A stretch of 64,000 nt of DNA from Mageeibacillus sp. UBA5770. GTDB lineage: Bacteria > Bacillota_A > Clostridia > Saccharofermentanales > Saccharofermentanaceae. A program made the translations under genes and the position numbers. Position 1 is the first letter of the stretch. Each line of letters begins with the position of its first letter. The notes under the pieces were generated by a model. The model saw nothing but the letters and a program-made list of their open reading frames with translations. It did not search any database and had not been told where the DNA came from. Positions 26,280 to 35,306 of this stretch are shown one piece after another. The stretch is taken from NCBI GenBank assembly GCA_002418705.1, contig DIEQ01000134.1, positions 1-64,000 of the forward strand, in the 5' to 3' direction.

Positions 26280-27626
26280 TTATACAGCCTTTGTCTCTGC
26301 TGCCGGCGTCTTACGGCCGATGGAAAGGATCAGGTTCAGGAAAATTCCGACTACGGCAGCGGTTGCAATGGCAGGAAGCTGCTGGCCGAAGAAAGGAATC
26401 ATGCCGTTCGGGAAAACATAGCTTCCGCCGATACCGACGACAAGAATCGTCGAAATTACAGCAAGGTTTCTGGCGTCGAACAGGTCAACTTTCTTGTTGA
26501 TCATGATCGCAATACCCTGTGCTCCGATTACACCGAAGAGGAAAATGCATGCGCCATTGATAACTGACGAAGGAACCGAGCGGATTGCATCGGAGATCGG
26601 GGCAATGAAAGACATACCCATCGCCATGATTGCAGCTGTTCCGAGTACCTTTACGGAGAAATTCTTGGTGATAGCCATGGTGGAAATGTTCTCACCATAG
26701 TTTGTGCCTGCAGGGCCGCCGAACATGGAAGCTACGATATCACCGATACCGTCGCCGATCAGGTTGAGGCCAAGTTTATCGGCAATTTTATATTCGCTTT
26801 TACCTTTTTTCTTTGCAAGGTCATTGACATAGATATCAAGCTGGAACAGGTGAGCCGTTGATTCCGGAATCGTCGCGATGGCAATCGGCATGATGGCCAG
26901 TACTGCAAACCAGTTCGGTGTAGGCAGTGTAAAGTGAGGAGCTGTAAAGACAGCACCTTCCACGATTGGTGCGAAATCAACAAGACCGAGGGGAATGGCA
27001 ACAAGGTAGCCTAATGCGATACCGAACAGAATCGGCAGCTGTCCCCACACACCTTTGAGATATACGGAGAAAATTATCGTTGCCAGAAGAGTGACAAGTG
27101 CTGCAATCCAGGCATTGTTGCTTGCCGTTCCTGTAGCAGCGTCAAAGCCGGCAGCCTGGCTGATAGCGATACCTGCAAGGGAAATACCGATGACGATCGC
27201 AATAGAACCTGTAACAGTGGCAGGAAGTACTTTCTCAATAACATCCATGCCGAATCGGCTGACAATGAGCCCGACAACGATGGAGACAACACCCGACATG
27301 ATAATGCCGAACTGAGCCTGCGAAATCAGATTATCCGCAGCAACCACGCCAAACTCCGCCCCCGTAATGCTGACGATGGCTGCGATATACGAGAAGCTTG
27401 ATCCGTAATAAAGAGGGATCTTGCCTCTGGTAACAAGCAGGAAACAGATCGTTGCAAACCCGCTTGCAAAAATTGTAGTGGAAATATGAAAACCTGTCAG
27501 AAGTGCGACCGTAACGGTGGCCGGAAACATTACCAAAATTTGCTGAAAAGCAAAAATCAGCAGCTTTCCGATAGAAGGGGTCTCGTCTGGTAAATAGCCT
27601 GTGACTTTCTCAGTTGACTGTGCCAT
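26280..27626 (-). CDS. Uracil/xanthine permease (NCS2 family), uracil type likely
   Basis: 448 residues with 12-14 hydrophobic segments. NCS2 signatures are clear: FQQILVMFPATVTVALLTG at the start and GGPAGTNYGENISTMAITKNFS, which is closer to the uracil permease (UraA/PyrP) form than to xanthine permeases. The conserved Glu of NYGEN and the ESTAH motif line up with substrate and proton residues of UraA. It imports a nucleobase with H+. AAGGAGG precedes the ATG. Its promoter (27680-27708) leaves a short leader with no room for a PyrR attenuator. Confidence 0.88.
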   Translation of the reverse strand: MAQSTEKVTGYLPDETPSIGKLLIFAFQQILVMFPATVTVALLTGFHISTTIFASGFATICFLLVTRGKIPLYYGSSFSYIAAIVSITGAEFGVVAADNLISQAQFGIIMSGVVSIVVGLIVSRFGMDVIEKVLPATVTGSIAIVIGISLAGIAISQAAGFDAATGTASNNAWIAALVTLLATIIFSVYLKGVWGQLPILFGIALGYLVAIPLGLVDFAPIVEGAVFTAPHFTLPTPNWFAVLAIMPIAIATIPESTAHLFQLDIYVNDLAKKKGKSEYKIADKLGLNLIGDGIGDIVASMFGGPAGTNYGENISTMAITKNFSVKVLGTAAIMAMGMSFIAPISDAIRSVPSSVINGACIFLFGVIGAQGIAIMINKKVDLFDARNLAVISTILVVGIGGSYVFPNGMIPFFGQQLPAIATAAVVGIFLNLILSIGRKTPAAETKAV

Positions 27627-27679
27627 TTTTTCCTCCTTGTTATCCCTTTTTAAATGAAATTTATCATAACACTGCAGAA

Positions 27680-27708
27680 ATTTTACTGGTATTTCGGAGG
27701 TGTGTCAA
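27680..27708 (-). promoter_or_regulatory. Sigma-A promoter of the uracil permease gene
   Basis: On the minus strand TTGACA (27703-27708, perfect -35) is followed after exactly 17 bases by TAAAAT (27680-27685). The start of transcription would be near 27673, about 47 bases before the ATG. No other operator is evident. The rest of the gap up to 27846 contains no convincing gene. Confidence 0.82.
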
Positions 27709-27846
27709 CAAAGAATGGACAAGTTTACCTACAAGTTTTAGGAAATAAAATGAATCAGCCCAAAATGCATTTAAACAGCCGCAAATGTATGCGGTTATCG
27801 GTGCACACTATTTGCAGCCTGTTCTTTTTTGTGTTGTTTTTTTGTG

Positions 27847-28272
27847 TCAGCCTTCGAGAGTCCCAACGACTGTATCTTGTTCCAAAACGGTTTTTCCGTG
27901 AGGCGATGAACTGATCTTATCGGAAATATCCTGACCTGCTGTCATCCCCTGATGTTCTCCGCCCAGCCAGGCTGCAATCAGAGTCACATCATAAACAGTA
28001 CCGTCGAGGGCAACGTATGCCGGATTTCCATCCCTACCGTCAAAAGCTTTCAGATCTTCGACTGTGAATACTTTCTGAGTCTCGGCGGTTGTTGCTTCAG
28101 AGGCAACAGCGGATGTATCGGCAGCGATTGTCGCCGCATCTGTCTGCGAAGCGGACGTCTGCGAGGCGGGTGTCGCTGATCCGGATGAATCACCGGACGA
28201 CGAGCAGCCTGTTAAAGAAAGAGCAGATCCGATAAGAATAAAGGATAAAATGACCGTAATAAGTTTTTTCAT
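27847..28272 (-). CDS. Cytochrome b5-like heme-binding lipoprotein
   Basis: About 141 residues from the ATG at 28272 (AGGTGA ahead; an ATG nine bases upstream is less well spaced). Lipobox L20-T-G-C23, then a Ser/Ala/Thr tether to about residue 66, then a compact cytochrome b5-like heme/steroid-binding domain: FTVEDLKAFDGRDGNPAYVAL, candidate heme ligands H107 in GGEHQGMTAG and H125 in SPHGKTV. It should sit on the outer face of the membrane and carry electrons. It is the second gene after the flavocytochrome (33-base gap), which suggests that the reductase passes electrons to it. Confidence 0.87.
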   Translation of the reverse strand: MKKLITVILSFILIGSALSLTGCSSSGDSSGSATPASQTSASQTDAATIAADTSAVASEATTAETQKVFTVEDLKAFDGRDGNPAYVALDGTVYDVTLIAAWLGGEHQGMTAGQDISDKISSSPHGKTVLEQDTVVGTLEG

Positions 28273-28305
28273 AATGATCACCTGGCTTTCGTTATTGAGG
28301 GGTAA

Positions 28306-29637
28306 TCAGAGCGAGAAGCTCTCAAAGTGGATATTTCTTTTATTTATCCCATTTGATTTGAGACCGATTATAATTTTTGTCTGCATCATGCCCGGTCCGC
28401 AGACATAGAAATGAGCATCCTTCATGTCGATTTTATTGTGTCTGATAACTCTTTCCAGCAATTCATAGCCTATATATCCCTTTTCGCCATCAAATCCCTC
28501 TTCAGCGGCAAGAACAGGTACAAATCTGAAATTTTTCATGCCCAGCTGAAAATCGGCAAATTCATCCCTGCAGATCATTTCTTTCATAGTGTTGATTCCC
28601 CAAAACAGGATAACTACCCGATCCTGTTTATTCCTGTAATAATAACGGAGAATACTTAGCATAGGGGTAATGCCGACACCTCCGGCAATAAGGATTACCG
28701 GCTTGTCCCCGGGATAAAGAAGCGGGCTAAACCTGCCGTATGGAGCTGTTATCAAAGCTCTGCTCCCCTGCCTGATGTGAAGTACGTTCGCGGTCCAGTC
28801 ACCGAGATTTTTAATGGTCATCGAGATTGTCTCATTATTCGTTGGCTCAGAGGATAATGAAAAGGGATGCTCTTCACCGCTGGTCCCCTCACCCTTAATC
28901 CGGACAAACCCGAACTGACCGGGAAGATAGCTGAATATTTTACCGTTATCAGGCCTGAGCGTAATTGTCCTCATCGCTGCCGATTCTTCGATCACCTTCT
29001 CAACGGTAAACCTGCGGCTAAGAAAATAACGCATTATTACTTTGTGATACAGATAGAATCCCATGGCAGCTGAAAAATAAGCAATATAGACTGTTCTGAC
29101 AAATAGATTTTTCGCTGAAAAGCTGAGCATAACGTGAATGAATATTAAAATGACACCAGCCACCGTCACATTATGAAGAATCTTCTGAACATGGTATTTT
29201 CCAACATACGCTTTTTTTGCATAATCACTGATATATTTAAGTGGTTTAAACTTCTTGACAAGGGTATCAATCAAAAATACAAGACCAAGTACAGACGCAG
29301 CTGAAAAAACAATGACAGCAGCATTTCCCAGCTGTGTTTTAAGACTTTCACCGAAAACAGCTTCTTTCAGAAGCTTGTGAATGAATGCGGCAGGGACAGC
29401 AATAACCGGCATCAGGCTGTGAAACCGGAAGATCCTGTCCAGTCCGAATACGGAGTCAATAAACTTCAGGCGTGCACTCATAACTAATTGTGCGTTGAAC
29501 CAGGTAAATGCTGTCGCCCCCAGAATCATAGGCAGCAATCCGGCGGTTCCGTAATATTCGGGATTCGACATATAGATCGCGCTGATCGGGAGTAACGGAC
29601 TGAGAAAATATATGATAAAAAATATAAATTTTTTCAT
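28306..29637 (-). CDS. Ferric-reductase-like membrane flavocytochrome
   Basis: 443 residues. The N-terminal half is a six-helix ferric-reductase-type membrane domain with four candidate heme ligands: H73 and H87 in one helix, H155 and H168 in another, the spacing (13 and 12 residues between) seen in NOX/FRE/STEAP proteins. The C-terminal half is a ferredoxin-NADP reductase module: FAD motif HPFSLSS, nucleotide motif GGVGITPML and CGPGMM. It should move electrons from NAD(P)H through FAD and two hemes to the outer face. Operon with the b5 lipoprotein immediately downstream. Electron acceptor unknown: iron, another metal, a quinone or a partner protein. Confidence 0.9.
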   Translation of the reverse strand: MKKFIFFIIYFLSPLLPISAIYMSNPEYYGTAGLLPMILGATAFTWFNAQLVMSARLKFIDSVFGLDRIFRFHSLMPVIAVPAAFIHKLLKEAVFGESLKTQLGNAAVIVFSAASVLGLVFLIDTLVKKFKPLKYISDYAKKAYVGKYHVQKILHNVTVAGVILIFIHVMLSFSAKNLFVRTVYIAYFSAAMGFYLYHKVIMRYFLSRRFTVEKVIEESAAMRTITLRPDNGKIFSYLPGQFGFVRIKGEGTSGEEHPFSLSSEPTNNETISMTIKNLGDWTANVLHIRQGSRALITAPYGRFSPLLYPGDKPVILIAGGVGITPMLSILRYYYRNKQDRVVILFWGINTMKEMICRDEFADFQLGMKNFRFVPVLAAEEGFDGEKGYIGYELLERVIRHNKIDMKDAHFYVCGPGMMQTKIIIGLKSNGINKRNIHFESFSL

Positions 29638-29704
29638 ATGTACAGTCTCTCATATTCATATGTCCAAATCTCAGCAAACTATCTTTATACTTTATAGATT
29701 TATA

Positions 29705-30697
29705 TTATAGATCATTTACAATGTTAAACGGTCGCTTGCTGTCCTCAACCCTCTGAAAATTATTCCACACATTATTGTGTATTTTGCAGAACACCTCATG
29801 TGTGGTACCTGCAATATGAGGTGAAAAAAGCACCTTATACATCTTATCTTCAGGCAGGTTAAGAAGAGGATTATCCGGCATGACCGGTTCGGGAAACAAT
29901 GTGTCCAGACCGGCTCCGGCAATGCCGCCAGATATGATTGCTGCTGCCAGGGCACCCTGGTCAACGATCTCTCCCCTGGCCGTATTGATCAGAAATGCTG
30001 TCTTTTTCATGGCAGCCAGAAATTCCGAATCAACTAATCCGGTTGTAGCAGGGGTAACCGGCAAATGTATGCTGATAATGTCACACTCCCGTACAATGGC
30101 TTCAATGGGAAGGTAATGAGCATGATAATGCTGTTCTTCATCCTCAGAAAGACGGGTGCGGCTGAAATAGCTTACCCTTGCACCGAAAGCTGACAGTCTC
30201 TTTGCCGTCTCCCTGGCTATGCTGCCAAATCCGAGGAGTCCGATATGGCAGGAACCGAGCTCATGAATTCCTTCAATGATAAATGCGCTTTTAGCTTGAA
30301 TCTGCATGCCCGATCTGACCATATGATCACCTTCTGCCAGCCTTCTAAGCAGCGCAAGCATAAGCATAATGGCATGCTCTGCCACGGCTGTACTGTTGAC
30401 CGCAGCATTGTTGCAGACAAATATGCCCCGGTCATGAGCCGCTATCGTATCTATCTGATTAAACCCGACGCCTTCGGAATGAATAAGCTTCAGGTTCGGC
30501 ATATTATCTATGACATGGCTGCTGACAGGACAGACCGCATCGACGAGAATATAATCCGCGTCGCTGCCTTCACGCAGTACATCCTCATCCGAATAACCGT
30601 AGTCAACAAATACAAGCTCCCAGTCCGCCGGGAATTTTGCCGTATCGCTGTATTTTTCAAGTCGCTTCCTTGATGTAAGAATAAGAAATTTAGTCAC
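29705..30697 (-). CDS. D-isomer-specific 2-hydroxyacid dehydrogenase
   Basis: 330 residues, cytoplasmic. NAD-binding fold with LLGFGSIARETAKRL, then the catalytic triad of the family: Arg in NTARGEIVDQ, Glu in LFPEPVMPD and His in SPHIAGTT. It reduces a 2-keto acid to the D-2-hydroxy acid or does the reverse; the substrate (for example glyoxylate, phosphoglycerate or hydroxypyruvate) cannot be told from sequence. It lies between ppnP and the flavocytochrome on the same strand with gaps of 85 and 67 bases; operon membership is uncertain. Confidence 0.88.
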   Translation of the reverse strand: MTKFLILTSRKRLEKYSDTAKFPADWELVFVDYGYSDEDVLREGSDADYILVDAVCPVSSHVIDNMPNLKLIHSEGVGFNQIDTIAAHDRGIFVCNNAAVNSTAVAEHAIMLMLALLRRLAEGDHMVRSGMQIQAKSAFIIEGIHELGSCHIGLLGFGSIARETAKRLSAFGARVSYFSRTRLSEDEEQHYHAHYLPIEAIVRECDIISIHLPVTPATTGLVDSEFLAAMKKTAFLINTARGEIVDQGALAAAIISGGIAGAGLDTLFPEPVMPDNPLLNLPEDKMYKVLFSPHIAGTTHEVFCKIHNNVWNNFQRVEDSKRPFNIVNDL

Positions 30698-30782
30698 AAA
30701 ATATTCCCTCTCGAGAGCCTATGCTTTCTGCAGAGCAGGATCAGCTGCGCCAGGCATACAGCCAAAGCACTGATTTGTGTTC

Positions 30783-31100
30783 TTATTCTTTTACATAAGA
30801 ACAGCAATAATCAGATACTTCATCCGCTGCTACGCGGAAGGATGAATCAGCAGGGACCGAAAAGCTCGAGCCGGCCTCATAGGATACCCACTGTGATTCT
30901 CCCGAAAGAAGAACAGCAAGTTTTCCCCCCAGGACTTCCATGATTTCCCTGTCGGCTGTTCCGAATTCATACTCACCCGGCATGATAATTCCAAGTGTCT
31001 TTTTTGTTCCGTCTGCAAACATAACCGTACGGCTTGTAACTTTCCCGTCAAAATATATATTGGCCTTTTTGACTATCGTGGCATTCTCAAAATTATCCAT
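30783..31100 (-). CDS. ppnP: Pyrimidine/purine nucleoside phosphorylase PpnP
   Basis: 105 residues from the ATG at 31100 after CAGGAG. A single cupin-fold domain of the YaiE/DUF1255 family: KANIYFDGKVTSRTV, KTLGIIMPGEYEFGTADRE and VSYEAGSSFSVPADSSF match the family over its full length. PpnP splits many nucleosides with phosphate to the base and ribose-1-phosphate. It follows the zinc-ribbon membrane protein by 31 bases on the same strand. Confidence 0.9.
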   Translation of the reverse strand: MDNFENATIVKKANIYFDGKVTSRTVMFADGTKKTLGIIMPGEYEFGTADREIMEVLGGKLAVLLSGESQWVSYEAGSSFSVPADSSFRVAADEVSDYCCSYVKE

Positions 31101-31131
31101 GTTTTTCTCCTGTTTCAATTCATTTGTACTG

Positions 31132-32982
31132 TCAATAAATTGTTGCGTTATCCATTACGCTTTCAAATTTTTCACCGTCAAGACTGAAAAATGCTTCTGT
31201 CAGCATGGAATAGGTTTCTTCATCATAACTGTCATATACGTAATACACCGTGCCGTATTCCGATACCTTAACTGTATATACATCCTCGGCAAGCTCTTCA
31301 GGGTCGGCATCTTCGGAGTCTTTCACATAATAGAGGGTACCGCCTCCTGCGTATCCGTCAGCATCATCTGCCGTTTCGAAGTCGGCAATAAAGTATATGC
31401 CCTTGCCATCCTGAGATACCAGAAGCGGATAACTCTCAACACTGTCTGCAATTTCTTCGGGATCCTTGTCTCCTCGCTGTACCCAGAGAGTCTGCTCGAC
31501 ATCGACATAGTATATGGTTGTCTTATCGGGCATAACAACGAAGGTATCGACATCCTCATCGGAATCTAACTTAACCGGATCAGCATCCAGGTCTCGAAAA
31601 TCCTTATAGTATAGAAGTTTGCCGGAATCATTCGTGTAGTAAAGAGATTTGCCGTCGGGGGATACGGTTATCCCATACATATATGCATAATCATCCAATT
31701 CATCAATATCCGTGCCGTTATAATCTTTGTCCAGATAGGCAATAACGGTTCCGCCGTCTTCATAATCAGTGAATGCCACCAGTAATTCGGCAAAGCTGTC
31801 TACATCAGCGATTGCTGAATAAATATCCTGAGAATAGGACTGATAATACTGCATCGATTCCGGAACTAAGGCACGGGATACCTCCATATCAGACACTTTC
31901 TCTCTGTCCGCAGCATCAACAGAAATATATGTTGAGCCGTTCTTAACAAAAAGGACATCGGAGCAATCCCTGTTCAGGTAAATTCCGCTGTAAAGGTCAA
32001 TATCCCCCATCTTTTCGTCAGTATCGCCATGTCTGATGAACAGGGAACCAACTTCAGAATTATCTGTATCAATTTCAACGTAATATATGTATTTACCGTC
32101 GTTGGCCATGGCAACAGCTACGAGATTCTCACCTATTTCTTCTGCTTCATCGCCATTAATGCTTACATACCCGGTGAAACTTTCTAAATATCCGTAATCA
32201 TCCATACTGACATCTGTCGTGTAGGAGATGGACTCACCGTCCGGCGAAAGTGCAAATTCCGTATAAGCGTCCTTAACAATCAATTCCGATTTTTTCGTGC
32301 TTACATCATAGACGTACAGGTCGCCTACACTGTCTTCATAAGCATAGTCCTGAAGATAAGCAATTTTGCTGCCGTCAGCAGACAGGCTGAAGCTATATAC
32401 ATCCTCTGCAACATCAACAGCATCCTTGCCGTCACAGTACCAGAGGGCGGCAAGATACTCATCATCAATATCAACAGTCAGTGCAACAGCTTTCCCATCC
32501 ATAGAATATGCATAGCTGTCTTTCATGCCGTCTATCGTAATGGGCTCATTCTCACCGGTATAAATAAGAGTCTCATCTTCTCCGCTAATGAGAAGGAGCG
32601 GTTTCATCGCAGCTTTTGATCCGACGGCACCGGGTCCCGAAAAAACATTCCAGGCAATTATGATCCCGACAGCAACAACTGCAAGTGCAGCGACTGCGAT
32701 CAATGCGATCAGGACAGGCTTGCTTTTAGTGCTTTTTTTGTTTGCTGCCGGAGCTGCCGCTGAATTGGTCTCGACAGGCGAAGCGGCAGTCGGAGGAACA
32801 GAAGAGACCGGAATCACGACTGGCTGTGATGTAAAAGAGGAAACCGACTGTGAGGCCGAAACCCCGATAACAGGCTGATCAGCATTATTCGCATCTCCCG
32901 AACCGCTGATCACCGGTTTTCCACAGACTGCGCAAAACTTCGAATCATCAAACAGCTGTGCTCCGCATTCTTTACAATTCAT
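31132..32982 (-). CDS. Zinc-ribbon, single-pass membrane protein with beta-propeller-like ectodomain
   Basis: About 616 residues from the ATG at 32982, preceded by GGGGAGG. An N-terminal zinc ribbon (C3, C6, C17, C20), a Ser/Val/Pro/Ala linker, one membrane helix (about 89-112), then about 500 residues of repeated acidic, Tyr/Asp-rich units of the TolB/WD-propeller kind (YSFSLSADGSKIAYLQD, FALSPDGESISYTTD, GITVSPDGKSLYYTND). The architecture, cytoplasmic zinc ribbon and extracellular propeller, is common in Clostridia but without known function. Several propeller blades are highly acidic. No operon partner gives a clue. Confidence 0.8.
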   Translation of the reverse strand: MNCKECGAQLFDDSKFCAVCGKPVISGSGDANNADQPVIGVSASQSVSSFTSQPVVIPVSSVPPTAASPVETNSAAAPAANKKSTKSKPVLIALIAVAALAVVAVGIIIAWNVFSGPGAVGSKAAMKPLLLISGEDETLIYTGENEPITIDGMKDSYAYSMDGKAVALTVDIDDEYLAALWYCDGKDAVDVAEDVYSFSLSADGSKIAYLQDYAYEDSVGDLYVYDVSTKKSELIVKDAYTEFALSPDGESISYTTDVSMDDYGYLESFTGYVSINGDEAEEIGENLVAVAMANDGKYIYYVEIDTDNSEVGSLFIRHGDTDEKMGDIDLYSGIYLNRDCSDVLFVKNGSTYISVDAADREKVSDMEVSRALVPESMQYYQSYSQDIYSAIADVDSFAELLVAFTDYEDGGTVIAYLDKDYNGTDIDELDDYAYMYGITVSPDGKSLYYTNDSGKLLYYKDFRDLDADPVKLDSDEDVDTFVVMPDKTTIYYVDVEQTLWVQRGDKDPEEIADSVESYPLLVSQDGKGIYFIADFETADDADGYAGGGTLYYVKDSEDADPEELAEDVYTVKVSEYGTVYYVYDSYDEETYSMLTEAFFSLDGEKFESVMDNATIY

Positions 32983-33125
32983 ATGATAATCCTCCCCCAT
33001 ATTATGAAAACACCCGGAAATATGATTGACTAACAGCAAGATAATTTTATTTTTATATTATCATATCATCTCCCTGAAGTAAAAATTTGTTTTTTTCATA
33101 TATGCTTTATTCTGGAAGTTTCTCG

Positions 33126-34346
33126 ATGTATAATTCTTTGAGTCACCAAGGTCTTGCAATTCATAAAACATTTCAGAAAGGTTCGGCGGCTTACCGCTCG
33201 ATTCGTGCATATATGAGACAGGACAGATTTAACAATATATACGGAGCCAGGAAAAACCAGATCGCCCGCCAGAGAAGATTCATCGCAATCCTCTGCATTA
33301 TTATATGTGTTCTGTGCGTAGGTGCATCTGTCGTCCTTATCAAGAATATTCTGGATAAAAAACGTGGCGGGGTACCTGTACAGACGACCACACAGCAGAC
33401 GTCCGCGGATGCTTCCGTTCCGCTCGGCACAACAGCTTCGGAAACCGGTGTGCCTTCCGTCACTCCGGCAGTATCAGACCCCTCAGCCGAAGCATCCGGA
33501 CAGACGATTTCTGAGGAACAGCGCGTTACCGCTCTTGCTGCCCTCAATAATTCCGTCAAGACACTGCTTGACGCCAGGACAGGGCGCTACAGTGTGTATT
33601 ATCTGAATCTGAATAATGGCGAAACATTGGGATACGAGGCATCTATCCCGATGGTCGCAGCATCTTCGATTAAGATTGCCTATAACACATACCTATACAA
33701 AAAGGCAGCCGAAGGTGCGTTTTCAATGGAAGAGCAGATGGCCTACAGCAGCCTGCCCTATCCGGAAGGTGATTTCGAGTCAGGCACCGGTACGATCCAG
33801 ACTTCTCCCGATGGATCCAAATTTACCTTAAGCGAGGTCTCCAGGCTATCCATAACGATCAGCGATAACTGTGCGACGAACATGATTCTGCGCAAGCTCG
33901 GCGGAATTGATGCTGTTAACACTGAATATATGGCGCCGATCAGTGCGGTTGTCGATTACCGCACACCAGTATCATATACGGATTATGCCGGCAATGAGCA
34001 AAGCGGCAAACAGAGAACATCGGCGGTTGACCTTGCGATGTATGCGAAGAACCTGTACATCTTGAATAAGGCAGCGCCTGCTTCTTACGAACAGCTGATG
34101 ACGGATCTTTTCACAACGGAATATACATGGGGTATCCCGGCCGGAGTCCCGACGCAGTATAAAGTCGCCCACAAAGTCGGATTCAATCCTGCCTATGGTT
34201 CAAATAATGATGTCGGAATTGTATTTGCCCAGGAAGATTACGTTCTTTGTGTCATGACAGAATCTGCCGACGGTGCTGCTTCCCAGGACATTATCGGACA
34301 GGTATCCAGGCTGGTTTCCGATTACATAACGGCATGTCATTCCTGA
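33126..34346 (+). CDS. Class A beta-lactamase-like serine hydrolase, membrane-anchored
   Basis: About 406 residues. The start is uncertain; the ATG at 33126 has GGAAG ahead, but the ATG at 33213 is possible. A membrane helix (about 52-74) follows a basic cytoplasmic tail, then a Thr/Ser/Pro linker. The catalytic domain (from about 130) has SxxK as S180-S-I-K183, SDN in TISDNCATN and KVG in AHKVGFN, the three motifs of class A beta-lactamases and related D,D-peptidases. The omega-loop Glu of true beta-lactamases is not obvious, so antibiotic hydrolysis should not be assumed; a cell-wall role is as likely. Terminator at 34356. Confidence 0.82.
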   Translation: MYNSLSHQGLAIHKTFQKGSAAYRSIRAYMRQDRFNNIYGARKNQIARQRRFIAILCIIICVLCVGASVVLIKNILDKKRGGVPVQTTTQQTSADASVPLGTTASETGVPSVTPAVSDPSAEASGQTISEEQRVTALAALNNSVKTLLDARTGRYSVYYLNLNNGETLGYEASIPMVAASSIKIAYNTYLYKKAAEGAFSMEEQMAYSSLPYPEGDFESGTGTIQTSPDGSKFTLSEVSRLSITISDNCATNMILRKLGGIDAVNTEYMAPISAVVDYRTPVSYTDYAGNEQSGKQRTSAVDLAMYAKNLYILNKAAPASYEQLMTDLFTTEYTWGIPAGVPTQYKVAHKVGFNPAYGSNNDVGIVFAQEDYVLCVMTESADGAASQDIIGQVSRLVSDYITACHS

Positions 34347-35287
34347 TCTGCAGAAACGGCGGCCACAGCTGCCGTTATTTTTTTTACCGGCCGGGTCCTG
34401 CGCTCAGACAGATACAGCCCGCTTAGTATGAGAAGTGTGCCGATCAGTGCTGCCGGGGTAATGCGTTCCTTAAGAATCCACGATGCAAAAAGAATATCCA
34501 CGAAAGGCACTAAATAAATATAGGCCGATGTTTTCATAGCACCTAATACATGAAGGGCAAAATTCCATGTCGCAAAACAGACGGCACATGCGCCGACCCC
34601 CAGATAAAGGAATGCGGCAATGATTTCGGGTTCTGCAAGCGCATGTAAATCAGGATCAAACCCCATAATGGCAAGAGCAGGAACCATGAACACAAGTCCA
34701 TAGAAAAAGGTCTTCCTGGTCAGAACAATTACTGAATACCCGAAGGCCTGAATTTTTTTCTGCAATATTGAATAGACGGCCCATATAACCGCTGCGAGTG
34801 CTGCAAGAATGTCGCCGGCCGGATTGAGCCGCAGAACAAATTTCCCGTTCAGTGAGACAAGAATGATACCCGAAAAGGCAATGACAAATCCCGTGATGAA
34901 TTTACCGGATATCTTTTCTCCCTCAAGAAAATAACTGGCAAATAGCGCGGCAAAAATCGGCGCTATTGCGACAATGATTCCGACATTTGACGCGGTGGAA
35001 TACGTGAGGGCAATATTTTCCAGAAGATAATAAAGAGTAACGCCGGTAAGTCCGGCCGCTGCAAAATACAGCTCCTGCAGAAATGTCCGGACCGGTTTTT
35101 TCTTATTACTTAAAAAGTCAGGAATTGATACACATGCGAGCGCTGCATACCCAAGCATAAATCGTATGAACAGAATCTCTGCTGCGGAAAATTGTTCCAA
35201 AAGAAGTTTTGTGGCAACAAAAGTCGTTCCCCAGACAATAATCGTAACCAGGGCCACAGAGTGGGCCAGAATATTTTTGTTTTTCAT
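34337..35287 (-). CDS. DMT/EamA-family transporter
   Basis: About 316 residues from the ATG at 35287 after GAGGG; an upstream in-frame start overlaps pflA-side sequence without a ribosome site. Ten hydrophobic segments and two EamA repeats (ALVTIIVWGTTFVATKLLL and the internal LAALAAVIWAVYSILQKK) identify a drug/metabolite exporter; substrate unknown. Its end overlaps the convergent serine hydrolase gene by 10 bases, so each gene's terminator must lie in the other's coding end. Confidence 0.88.
   Translation of the reverse strand: MKNKNILAHSVALVTIIVWGTTFVATKLLLEQFSAAEILFIRFMLGYAALACVSIPDFLSNKKKPVRTFLQELYFAAAGLTGVTLYYLLENIALTYSTASNVGIIVAIAPIFAALFASYFLEGEKISGKFITGFVIAFSGIILVSLNGKFVLRLNPAGDILAALAAVIWAVYSILQKKIQAFGYSVIVLTRKTFFYGLVFMVPALAIMGFDPDLHALAEPEIIAAFLYLGVGACAVCFATWNFALHVLGAMKTSAYIYLVPFVDILFASWILKERITPAALIGTLLILSGLYLSERRTRPVKKITAAVAAVSADQE
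34356..34385 (+). terminator. Intrinsic terminator inside the DMT gene end
   Basis: AACGGCGGC (34356-34364) pairs with GCTGCCGTT (34369-34377) around CACA, with a T-rich tail to 34385. It ends the plus-strand serine hydrolase transcript. It lies within the last codons of the convergent DMT gene. Confidence 0.85.
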
Positions 35288-35306
35288 TGCACCCTCGATT
35301 CCCGTT

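Noticed and set aside
27627..27680. PyrR or purine-type attenuator before the uracil permease
   Set aside because: The predicted leader is only about 47 bases, too short for these elements, and has no terminator hairpin.
27654..27914. 86-codon plus frame near the uracil permease
   Set aside because: It runs over the permease promoter and into the b5 lipoprotein gene; no ribosome site and no family-like sequence.
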